64,000 nucleotides of DNA, taken from NCBI GenBank assembly GCA_026129545.1, contig JAHCHX010000001.1:1859501-1923500 (forward strand), written 5' to 3'. Shown here one piece after another: positions 1 through 7,629 of this stretch. Position 1 is the stretch's first letter. Each line of letters opens with the position of its first letter. This DNA is from Saprospiraceae bacterium (lineage in GTDB: Bacteria > Bacteroidota > Bacteroidia > Chitinophagales > Saprospiraceae). Below the pieces are notes generated by a model that saw only the letters and a program-made list of their open reading frames with translations, had not been told where the DNA came from and did not search any database. The translations under genes and the position numbers were made by a program.

Positions 1-13
1 ATTGCCTGAAATT

Positions 14-1249
14 CTAAATTTTGGAAAAATACCGCATCTGCCGCAATGCCTTTTTGAAAAAAGGCCAAGGAGGAGGTGCATTGAGCAAACGAATATCATC
101 GGCGAAGGTAGCATCCTCATCCAAAAAACGAAACACGAGCGGGGCGGGCAGCTGCTGAAACAAACTGGTAAAAAAGTCCTTTCCGGCCACTGCGTTGTCT
201 TTCAACACCCGCAACAGGACGGCATCGTAGAAACGATAGCGCCACTTGGAGCGAAGCAGTTCGGGCGCAGGCCGGCCAGTTTGTTCCCAAGCATCGGCCA
301 AAGCCTTTATTCTGCGCTGCGTGCGCTTGAACGCATATCCGCTCGAAGCCTTCACAAATCCGCCAGCCGTCCCGATATGCACCACCCTCCCCTCCGTGTG
401 TGGCGTGAAAGGATAATCGCTCATCGGAATCACCCCGAATTCGGTTTCCAACACCTCGTAGGTTGTTATCTTCAAAAAATCGCGGATGTAGCCACGCAAC
501 ATACCGTCGTATTCGTCGGCAGGGCAAAGCGCCGGGGAAAACACCGTAAACTCAACAAGTGCTTCCGTGGCGGAAAAAGGCAACACATACACAAAACGAG
601 TCTCCCCTTGTTGCTCAATGCGGTAATCCATGAAAGTCATCGCCCCAACATCAAAGACCGGCAATGGCGACTTGATGAGGTAGCCCTTGAAATGCTGCAA
701 AAGGAAGGTATAGGGGGCTGCCCCATCCTGACCCGAATCGTGACCAAGCGAGGTCAGCGGAGGCTGGGGATACATGGCGCTGGACGCTGGCAACACGGGG
801 ATTTTTGTGAGCGCTGAGTTGAACACCCAATCGCCCCCAAAATCCCCTTTATCCGTATGGACTATTCCATTGAGTGCCTCTATGCCCTTGATATTGGCCG
901 TGATGCGCTCTATTTGCGGGCTTTTTGAAAGAATGCCTTTGGCCCAGTCGTAAAAATCCAGCCCGCGCACCATGCGATAGCGATAGGGCGCAATATCGAG
1001 CGCGGCCTCGAAGCCATTCCCGTAAAAAAGACATTTGTCCCAGGTGCTGAACACCACCGGCGGCAGCGAAGCCATCTCCTCGTCGGTCGCCCAAAAGCAC
1101 CAAGTGCGGTCGTTCTTGGTCTTTTCGTCGCGGTCGAGCAGCAGTATTTTTTTGTCTTGAAAAAAGGGACGGCGCGCACATTCGAGTGCCAGCGTAAGGC
1201 CGGAAAGACCCGAACCAGCAAAAACGATGTCCCAGTTGCGTTCTGTCAT
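14..1249 (-). CDS. crtY: Lycopene cyclase (carotenoid biosynthesis)
   Basis: Flavoprotein-like lycopene beta-cyclase, which closes the end rings of lycopene to make beta-carotene-type carotenoids. The N-terminus has a Rossmann dinucleotide-binding motif (FAGSGLSGLTLA, residues 10-21), followed by an acidic LLLDRDEK strand end and the WCFW segment typical of CrtY/CrtL proteins. A second family block, with GTAGGFVKASSGYAF, lies near residues 292-306. The length of 411 aa fits the family. The stop codon is inside the window, so the gene is complete. It is transcribed away from the lipoprotein gene at 1360, sharing a 110-bp divergent spacer. No other carotenoid gene is visible; neighbours may lie beyond the left edge. 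Confidence 0.9.
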   Translation of the reverse strand: MTERNWDIVFAGSGLSGLTLALECARRPFFQDKKILLLDRDEKTKNDRTWCFWATDEEMASLPPVVFSTWDKCLFYGNGFEAALDIAPYRYRMVRGLDFYDWAKGILSKSPQIERITANIKGIEALNGIVHTDKGDFGGDWVFNSALTKIPVLPASSAMYPQPPLTSLGHDSGQDGAAPYTFLLQHFKGYLIKSPLPVFDVGAMTFMDYRIEQQGETRFVYVLPFSATEALVEFTVFSPALCPADEYDGMLRGYIRDFLKITTYEVLETEFGVIPMSDYPFTPHTEGRVVHIGTAGGFVKASSGYAFKRTQRRIKALADAWEQTGRPAPELLRSKWRYRFYDAVLLRVLKDNAVAGKDFFTSLFQQLPAPLVFRFLDEDATFADDIRLLNAPPPWPFFKKALRQMRYFSKI

Positions 1250-1359
1250 TTTGTTGTTGGCAAAATGACTTTTTAAAAAAATGGTTCAAGGTGTTGATAG
1301 AAATTTCGGATTTTTGCGGGCTTTTTACTTTTTTGTAAAAAACTCAAAATCAAAAATTT

Positions 1360-2439
1360 ATGTTTCAAAACCACCTTCTGAAAAAGAATCAAAACCCTGT
1401 CTTCATATTGGCGGCAACGCTTTTGATGTCAAGCTGTATGCGTTCCACCTCGCTCACAGTGTTGCAGCCCGCCCAATTCAAAGTCCCCGAGCACATCTCC
1501 AAGGTCGCCGTGGTGGACCGCAGCAAACCCTCCAACGGCTGGCTCAACGTGCTGGAAGGGCTTTTCACCGGAGAAGCCATCGGGCAAGACCGCCGCAGCC
1601 GCGAGGAAGCGGTGATGGGACTTACCAACGCACTTACGCGCACGCCGCGGTTCACTGTCGTCAACACAGGCATCGAGCTCACGGGCAGCAAGGCCGGAGT
1701 CAATCTGCCACCACCGTTGGAATGGAGAGAAATCGAGCGCATCTGTGCGCAATATGGCGCGGATGCGGTGGCTACGATAGAATCCTTTGACTCCGACAAC
1801 GCCATCAACACACGCCGGGTGGATGAAAAAAAGAAGAACAAAGAAGGCAAGGAGTACATCGAAACCCGATACGACTCGCGGATGCGAACAGCCGTGCGCA
1901 TGGGTTGGCGCCTCTATGACCCAAAGACGCGGGTGATTCTCGACGAAATCGTGTCCGACGATTTTCTCGAACGTTTTGCCTCCGGCCGCTCCGAGCGCGA
2001 TGCCGTCTCGCGGCTGCCCCACCAAGTGAACGTGACCCGCGACGTCGCTTTCAATGTGGGGTTGAAATACGGTGCCCGCATCGCCCCGACCTATGTGCGG
2101 GTGACGCGGCAGTATTACCACAAGGCAAAGGGATACAAAGACCAAATGCAACAAGCAGTCCGTTACGCACAAGGAGGCGACTGGGAACGCTCCATAGGCT
2201 TATGGAAAAACGTGGAGGCTCGCGCCAGCAAAGACAACCCCAAGGCCGCTGGCCGCGCCGCCTACAATATGGCTGTGGCCGCCGAGAAGAACGGCAACCT
2301 CGACATCGCACTTCAATGGGCGCAAAAGTCTTGGAACGATTATGGGAACAAAAAGGCTCGCAACTACATCCAAATCATCAAACAGCGCCAATACGATGCC
2401 CGCAAGGTAGAGCACCAAATGCCGGGCAAACGAGTATGA
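1360..2439 (+). CDS. Lipoprotein, DUF6340-like, with C-terminal TPR-like repeats
   Basis: Predicted outer-membrane-associated lipoprotein of 359 aa. The N-terminus is a signal peptide ending in a lipobox-like MSSC (Cys near residue 26). The middle part (about 40-230) resembles DUF6340 proteins of Bacteroidota, with a VAVVDRS strand and a segment on parameterised gene output such as GWRLYDPKTRVILDE. The C-terminal 100 residues contain helical repeats (YAQGGDWERSIGLWKNV, AYNMAVAAEKNGNLDIALQWA) that look like two TPR units. The start at 1360 is the first ATG that gives the signal peptide. The function is unknown. The family assignment is from memory and moderately certain. Confidence 0.75.
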   Translation: MFQNHLLKKNQNPVFILAATLLMSSCMRSTSLTVLQPAQFKVPEHISKVAVVDRSKPSNGWLNVLEGLFTGEAIGQDRRSREEAVMGLTNALTRTPRFTVVNTGIELTGSKAGVNLPPPLEWREIERICAQYGADAVATIESFDSDNAINTRRVDEKKKNKEGKEYIETRYDSRMRTAVRMGWRLYDPKTRVILDEIVSDDFLERFASGRSERDAVSRLPHQVNVTRDVAFNVGLKYGARIAPTYVRVTRQYYHKAKGYKDQMQQAVRYAQGGDWERSIGLWKNVEARASKDNPKAAGRAAYNMAVAAEKNGNLDIALQWAQKSWNDYGNKKARNYIQIIKQRQYDARKVEHQMPGKRV

Positions 2440-2550
2440 TATAGTCAACGCAAGGTGGTTTTGAACGAACGGCGCTCGCAATCCTTTGAAAATCATACAA
2501 ATCAATCAAGGATATCTTCAAATCCTCTTTAATCTGGGTACGCAAAGCGT

Positions 2551-4122
2551 ATGGAGAACAAAGATGGTCATACATATCAACAGATACCGGGCGGATTCGC
2601 GGAGGATGCCGTGAAGCGACGTTTTGTGCCTTTTTTGAGAGATTTTTACAAGCATCGCTACGAACCGCAGGCCGATTCCATCCAAGTTGATTTCGACAAC
2701 GTGGGCGAGGGCGGATTGGTGGCCGACATCGTGATGACCTTTCGCAAAAACGACGACTCGCCCTTCGTGTGCGCCTGCGAGGCGACTTCGCGCGACAAGG
2801 CGGGCGAAGTGAAATTCTCCCTCAACCTGCTCTATTTTCTCTGGGACGCTGTGGCATTCGGGGCTTTCTTTTCGGCTGTCACTTATGCCTTTTTCTATGA
2901 AACACGCTTCCCGTGGCTGCTCGACCTCCACATCGCGGGCAATTTGGGTCTCATCGTCGGCACCTTCACCATCGCCTTTTTCGGGTGGTATTTCACGATG
3001 CAAGGCTGGCGAAAATACCGCTACATCTATGCCATAGAGCAGTTCAAACGCTACGGCGCGGACGAGCAATGGGTAGCTTTGGCCGACGATGTGTTCCCAT
3101 CACCCAACGACCCCTTTTTGTTGGAGTTGAAAAGTCAGTGTATCTACAATGGCTTCGGGTTGGCGCTGGTGCCGGAGGAAGGAGCCGTGCGCGTGCTCAA
3201 TGCACCCTCGCGGCTTGGTGTCTTCGGCAAAGACCGACAGATGGTGCAATGGCTGACACGCTCGCAGTGGTATCAGAAAATGTCGGCCATGACCGACATG
3301 AGCAACTTGAAGCCGCCCGATACCGTGAGAGCTTATTGGAACCAACTCAACAGATGGGTGCAATATCTTTTGATAGAACCTTTCAAAAAATATGTGTGGG
3401 GCATCCTGAGCAAGCCGTTTGGCCAGACGAAATCGGCATACAGCCGATTCATGAGCGGGCAGGGAGTGCAAAAATGGGTGTTCGTGCTCTCCACTCTCGT
3501 CATCGTGCCTATGTGCTGGGATGTGCTGACCTTTAAGAAGGAAAATCTGGCAGACCTCAAAGCATTGCAAAATTGGCGAGGCGGCGCCAACCCCGAAGAC
3601 CAACCGGGTTATTTGATTGATGGCGCGCCGATACCCTACGACGGAAAGCCGACGGGGGTACCCAAACAGTATCCTATTCGCAAAGAGACTCCTGAGCCTG
3701 AAATCCCAACCATCAACCTCAGCGGCGACGATGACGATGATGAAGAAATCGCAGCGGAAAAACCAAAGCCCAAACCCGCCCCCAAACCCAAGCCCGCCCC
3801 ACAGCCGACCACCAAGCCAACCGCCGCCCAACCCATAAACCCCTGCGCCAATATCGCCGGGAAAAAAGGATGGCTCGTGCAGGACAATGCTTTCAGCCTG
3901 CAAGATTATGCAGCGGCAAGAGCGGCGGCACTGCGGGCCAAAGGGGTGGCCGCCCAATCCAGTCCGCGCAGTTGCATCGAGCCGAATAGCACCGGATACA
4001 TCGTCTGGCTTGGCAGTGTGCACGCTTCAGAAGAAGCCGCCCGAAAAGCCGCCGCCGAATTGGAAAAAACATTGCAAGAAAAAGGGCTGCGCAAAGGGAA
4101 ATTGCTGCTGCGCAAAATATAG
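2551..4122 (+). CDS. Membrane protein: nuclease-like N-terminus, Pro/Lys hinge, SPOR-like C-terminus
   Basis: Unrecognised 523-aa protein. Residues 1-85 are soluble and hold a pattern reminiscent of PD-(D/E)xK folds: ADIVMTFRKND, then CACEATS. Two membrane segments follow (about 92-115 and 123-147) and a third near 310-327 (VFVLSTLVIVPMCWDVL). After this come an acidic DDDDDEE stretch and a Pro-Lys-Ala hinge (about 405-430). The last 85 residues contain a SPOR-like region: a QDYAAARAAAL helix, then GYIVWLGSVHASEEAARKAAAEL, which looks like the helix-strand repeat of peptidoglycan-binding SPOR domains. This would put the C-terminus in the periplasm and the N-terminus in the cytoplasm. The domain readings are inference. 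The next gene follows 68 bp later on the same strand. Confidence 0.75.
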   Translation: MENKDGHTYQQIPGGFAEDAVKRRFVPFLRDFYKHRYEPQADSIQVDFDNVGEGGLVADIVMTFRKNDDSPFVCACEATSRDKAGEVKFSLNLLYFLWDAVAFGAFFSAVTYAFFYETRFPWLLDLHIAGNLGLIVGTFTIAFFGWYFTMQGWRKYRYIYAIEQFKRYGADEQWVALADDVFPSPNDPFLLELKSQCIYNGFGLALVPEEGAVRVLNAPSRLGVFGKDRQMVQWLTRSQWYQKMSAMTDMSNLKPPDTVRAYWNQLNRWVQYLLIEPFKKYVWGILSKPFGQTKSAYSRFMSGQGVQKWVFVLSTLVIVPMCWDVLTFKKENLADLKALQNWRGGANPEDQPGYLIDGAPIPYDGKPTGVPKQYPIRKETPEPEIPTINLSGDDDDDEEIAAEKPKPKPAPKPKPAPQPTTKPTAAQPINPCANIAGKKGWLVQDNAFSLQDYAAARAAALRAKGVAAQSSPRSCIEPNSTGYIVWLGSVHASEEAARKAAAELEKTLQEKGLRKGKLLLRKI

Positions 4123-4190
4123 CCGCTGGCAGGAACACCAGCAACGGCAGCCGTAGCAAGCCCTGGCAAAGGGGGGGGCTATTTCACCCC

Positions 4191-5396
4191 TTGATTCGCA
4201 TGATTTTCAAACAAAGAAGCATTTCGGAAAACATCGTTTTCATTGCCGCGCTGGGTTTGCTGGCGGGTATCGTGCTGTCGTGGCCGCTTTGGAACGTGGC
4301 AGCGCGATGCTGCTTCCCCACCCTTCCGCTGTGGGGAGGCTCGCCGCAGGCCCCGCATTTGAGCCATTGGAGCGAATCGGCTTGGGTAGCAGGGTTGGCA
4401 TTGCTACTGATTGGCCCATTCGTTTTTTCCGGCAAAAAAATACTGCCCGGTTTGCTTGCTGTCTGGCTGGCATGGCTCTGTCTGCTCGACCTCAACCGCC
4501 TTCAACCCTGGGTTTGGATGTACCTGCTGATTTTTGCGGCGGCGATATGGGAGAAAAAAGACGACGAGGCAAGCAACACGAACCTGATGCGTTGGCTCCT
4601 CGCAGGCATTTACTTTTGGAGCGGCATCAACAAACTGACACCCTACTTCGCCAACGACACCTTCGCTTGGTTTTGCGAAACGTTTGGGCTGACCCGCTCT
4701 TTGGGTCAATATCCGATATTTGGCTACGCGCTTGGTTTGCTCGAGGCATCGTTCGCGGCAGGTTTGCTTTGGCACAAGACACGCCCCTACTTTCGATGGC
4801 TGGTGCTTGGGTTCCATTGCTTAGTGGTCGTTTTTTTGCTCAAACAAAATTGGAATTGGGTGGTAATCCCTTGGAACTTGGCTATGGCAAGCATGGTGTG
4901 GGTGCTTTCCTCTACCGCCCCTGTGTCGGGAACAACTGCCAATGTGTCCCGACGCTTTCTGCCCATCCCCCATTCGCTTCGCGAAGCCCCAAAAGCAGCA
5001 TGGCTTATCCTCCTCCTCGTATGGCTTGCTCCGGCACTTGGTCTTTTCCGGTGCTGGCCTCACACGCTCTCATGGCAACTCTATACCAACACCCAACCGG
5101 AAGCGACTTTTTTCGCCGAGTCGGGCAAAGTGAACGCCACTGCGGAGTCTTTTTGGGTTTGGGAAAAATATGCCTACGACGACGGCACCAAACTATTCTT
5201 CGACGATTGGGCCAACGACGAACTCAAAGTGCCTATGTTCGCCACGAGACATACATTTCGACAATTGGGTAGATACCTTTGCCGCTGCGCCTCCGAGCCT
5301 GAGCAAGCCAGTCTTTTCATACTCCATGTGCGGCCTTGGCACCCGTCCGCCGAAAAGATGGAAGAAATCCCCTGCCGACAATTAAACCCTAATTAA
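4191..5396 (+). CDS. Polytopic membrane protein, HTTM/VKGC-like
   Basis: Membrane protein of about 400 aa with roughly eight hydrophobic segments. It resembles the HTTM (horizontally transferred transmembrane, vitamin-K-dependent carboxylase-like) group: the YFWSGINKLTPYF motif near residue 140-152 matches the family's hallmark 'sGinKL'-type signature, followed by helices around 175-240. The start is uncertain: TTG at 4191 or ATG at 4200, and neither has a clear ribosome-binding site. Some bacterial members are DoxX-like or associate with methylamine utilisation, but nothing here supports a specific reaction. The C-terminal ~90 residues are soluble and contain WxWEKYAYDD. Function unknown. 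Confidence 0.75.
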   Translation: MIRMIFKQRSISENIVFIAALGLLAGIVLSWPLWNVAARCCFPTLPLWGGSPQAPHLSHWSESAWVAGLALLLIGPFVFSGKKILPGLLAVWLAWLCLLDLNRLQPWVWMYLLIFAAAIWEKKDDEASNTNLMRWLLAGIYFWSGINKLTPYFANDTFAWFCETFGLTRSLGQYPIFGYALGLLEASFAAGLLWHKTRPYFRWLVLGFHCLVVVFLLKQNWNWVVIPWNLAMASMVWVLSSTAPVSGTTANVSRRFLPIPHSLREAPKAAWLILLLVWLAPALGLFRCWPHTLSWQLYTNTQPEATFFAESGKVNATAESFWVWEKYAYDDGTKLFFDDWANDELKVPMFATRHTFRQLGRYLCRCASEPEQASLFILHVRPWHPSAEKMEEIPCRQLNPN

Positions 5397-5463
5397 CGAG
5401 GACTTGTAGCTCCTTGGGCAGGGGCAGCGCCTCCGCCTAAGCAGTTCGAGAATTTTTTAGATT

Positions 5464-5519
5464 GCCATGATTTGCACCCTTGATTTTGAACAGATTGCGC
5501 TTATTGCCATGCCCAAAAA
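5464..5519 (-). repeat. Degenerate copy of the 105-bp dispersed repeat
   Basis: Read on the minus strand, this stretch (TTTTTGGGCAT..., then CAGATTGCG-like and CATGATT-like pieces) is a diverged, shortened version of the repeats at 7183-7287 and 54069-54173. The order of blocks is the same: GTTTTTGGGCAT, GCAAT, AATCTG, TCAA, ATCATG. Confidence 0.55.
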
Positions 5520-5576
5520 CCAGCGGAGCAAAACACAAATGCCGCCCAGTGACATTTGAATGACAACAACGACACG

Positions 5577-6380
5577 ATGACCAAAAACTCCCTACTCTGG
5601 AAAATAACACCTCCCGACGGAGGCCCCGCCTCATACTTGTTTGGCACAATGCACGTGCGCGACCTGCGGGCATTTGGCTGGCTCGAAACGGCCAAACGCC
5701 ACATAGATGCTTGCGAAACATTTGCCACCGAATTCGATTTTTCGGATGCCGACGAAACGGCCCTTGCCGAGGCGCTTCGACTGCCCAACGGCGCCACATT
5801 AGACACCCTGCTCAAACCCAGCGTTTGGAAAAACCTGGATTTTTACTGCCGCAAAAAACTAGGCTGCACGGCCGAAATAATGCGCTCCCAGCACCCAATG
5901 GCCGTGATGACGGCTCTTTCGACCGCTTTCCTGACCGATGAATCGGCACATTCTCTGGATGAGGCGCTATGGCATCACGCGCGCGCTGTCGGCAAAAAAA
6001 CAACGGGTGTGGAAACCTTCGCCGACCAACTCGAAACGCTCCGCAAAATCCCGCTTGAGCAGCACCTGAAAAGCCTGACTTGGCTCTTGAAAAACTACGG
6101 GCGCCAAAAACGCCGCCTCAAAAAAATGATGGGTTGGTATGCCTCCGGCGACATTCGGCAACTCTACCAAGCTGCCAAAAAAGACGCAAAGGGAATGCGC
6201 CGCGTGTTGCTCTACGAGCGAAACAAACTGATGGCCGGGCGCTTTGCGGAAATCGCCCGCGAGCACACGCTCTTCTGCGCTGTTGGCGCAGGTCATCTGG
6301 CAGGCGGCAAGGGAATGTTGAGACTGTTGAAAAAAGCGGGGTTCAAAGTAAAACCCGTCCAACTTGACCAAGCCCGATGA
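5577..6380 (+). CDS. TraB/GumN family protein
   Basis: Member of the TraB/GumN (TIKI-like) superfamily. In eukaryotic TIKI proteins this fold is a metalloprotease; most bacterial members are uncharacterised. The two hallmark motifs are present: GTMH near the N-terminus (after SYLF, about residue 25) and AVGAGHLAGGKGM near the C-terminus, the conserved GxxH-like pair expected for metal binding. No signal peptide or membrane segment is visible, so the protein is probably cytoplasmic. I chose ATG at 5577. An upstream TTG at 5556 would add seven residues. It overlaps the next gene by 4 bp (ATGA), implying translational coupling. Confidence 0.85.
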   Translation: MTKNSLLWKITPPDGGPASYLFGTMHVRDLRAFGWLETAKRHIDACETFATEFDFSDADETALAEALRLPNGATLDTLLKPSVWKNLDFYCRKKLGCTAEIMRSQHPMAVMTALSTAFLTDESAHSLDEALWHHARAVGKKTTGVETFADQLETLRKIPLEQHLKSLTWLLKNYGRQKRRLKKMMGWYASGDIRQLYQAAKKDAKGMRRVLLYERNKLMAGRFAEIAREHTLFCAVGAGHLAGGKGMLRLLKKAGFKVKPVQLDQAR

Positions 6381-7018
6381 TGATTCCCTTGCTTTCCATA
6401 GCCTATTTGCCCCCCATCGCGTGGTGCGCTGTTGCTTGGCAAAACGATGCTGTGGCCATAGACGCACATGAAAACTATCAAAAAGGGTCGCTGCGCAACC
6501 GATGCCACATCGCAGGCCCCAACGGGGTGCAGCGCCTGAGCATCCCCTTGGCGAAAGGCAAACACCAACAGACCCCCATTCGAGACGTTCGCATCGCCTA
6601 CGACGAGCCGTGGCAGCGCCAACATTGGCGAAGCATCCAGACGGCTTATGGCAACGCCCCTTTTTTTGAGCATTATGCCGACCATATCGCGCCATTTTAC
6701 GAGCGGCGCTATGCGTTTTTGTTCGACTACAACCTCGAACTGTTGACCTTTGTCCTTCAGAAAAAACTTGGCTGGGCAGGCAATTTTCAATTCAGCGAGA
6801 CTTTTTTCCCGCCGCATCAATGGCCGCACGGCGCTGATTCGCGCAGGCTCGTGAATGCTGGGCCGACCGAAGATGCCTCATGGTTGTCGCCCGCCCGCTA
6901 CCTGCAAGTCTTCGAGGAGCGCAGCGGTTTTTTGCCCAATTTGTCTGTGCTGGATTTGCTATTTTGTTGTGGAAAACGGGGAGGGGAGGTATTGGGCAAA
7001 ACATTTTTCAATTTTTAG
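6377..7018 (+). CDS. WbqC-like family protein
   Basis: WbqC-family protein of 213 aa, a group found in O-antigen and glycolipid loci and proposed to act in sugar or glycine transfer steps; the reaction is not firmly established. Family features are the N-terminal SIAYLPPIAWCAV, the NYQKGSLRNRCHIAG segment with a conserved basic patch, LSIPL, and YDEPWQRQHWRSIQTAYGNAPFFEHY. The ATG overlaps the stop of the TraB/GumN gene by 4 bp, so the two genes are probably cotranscribed and translationally coupled. No membrane segment is visible. Confidence 0.85.
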   Translation: MMIPLLSIAYLPPIAWCAVAWQNDAVAIDAHENYQKGSLRNRCHIAGPNGVQRLSIPLAKGKHQQTPIRDVRIAYDEPWQRQHWRSIQTAYGNAPFFEHYADHIAPFYERRYAFLFDYNLELLTFVLQKKLGWAGNFQFSETFFPPHQWPHGADSRRLVNAGPTEDASWLSPARYLQVFEERSGFLPNLSVLDLLFCCGKRGGEVLGKTFFNF

Positions 7019-7049
7019 TAAAAACTTAGGCAGGACAGCGGACATTGAA

Positions 7050-7136
7050 TTTTTGACAGGATTGACAAGATTTACAGGTTCAATGAAGTGGCTTCGCCAC
7101 CAAAAACCCTGTAAATCTTGCAAATCTTGTCAAAAA
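7050..7136. repeat. Inverted repeat of the GACAGGATT family
   Basis: The left arm (from TTTTTGACAGGATTG) and the right arm (ending AAATCTTGTCAAAAA) pair over about 29 bp with a few mismatches. An inner perfect hairpin GTGGC-TTC-GCCAC sits between them. It lies just past the WbqC stop and could act as its terminator. Other copies are at 25571, 34400 and 57261. Confidence 0.8.
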
Positions 7137-7182
7137 CCTGTAGGCCTGCCAACCGAGTCTTATGCGCTTGGGGCTGCCCAAG

Positions 7183-7287
7183 TTTTTATACTTCGCGCCG
7201 TTAGGTTTTGGGCATGGCTGCAATCGCAATCTGCTAAAAATCAAGAACATCAATCATGTTCATCTAACAAATCCTAGCGAATCAAGG
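7183..7287. repeat. 105-bp dispersed repeat, copy A
   Basis: This stretch is nearly identical, with about three differences, to 54069-54173. The shared core runs from TTTTTATAC through GGGCATGGCTGCAATCGCAA to CTAGCGAATCAAGG. No ORF of note is conserved between the copies. A decayed copy lies at 5464-5519 on the other strand. Confidence 0.9.
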
Positions 7288-7629
7288 TATACAATTTTAA
7301 AAAGTAGCTTTTGAACAAAACTCAGTAACGCTTGAAAAACGCGAGTTCGGAGATTGATTTTTTGAAAATCAATTCCGTAGAGAGCGAGCGCCCTAAACAT
7401 TACAAACTTTGAAAACCTAGAATGTTTCGCCGAACTACAACCCGATAATTTATGGACAATGACTGCAAAACGAACGAGCGACACGCCGACCCAATCCAGA
7501 TGGCCCTTCTGAACTCACATTTATCGGCAACCCAAGTTTGAAACCAAACAACGGATTTGCAAAAAACTGCCCCATTTGGGCGGAATGCCAAATGAGGCAA
7601 GCAATAGTTCAACAGCACTTTACGCACAT
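7288..7629. other. Non-coding stretch, nothing recognised
   Basis: About 340 bases between the dispersed repeat and the T9SS cargo gene. It has short open frames on the minus strand (for example 7400-7633) but no start context, codon bias or recognisable family. It may hold the 3' untranslated region of the minus-strand gene. Confidence 0.5.
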
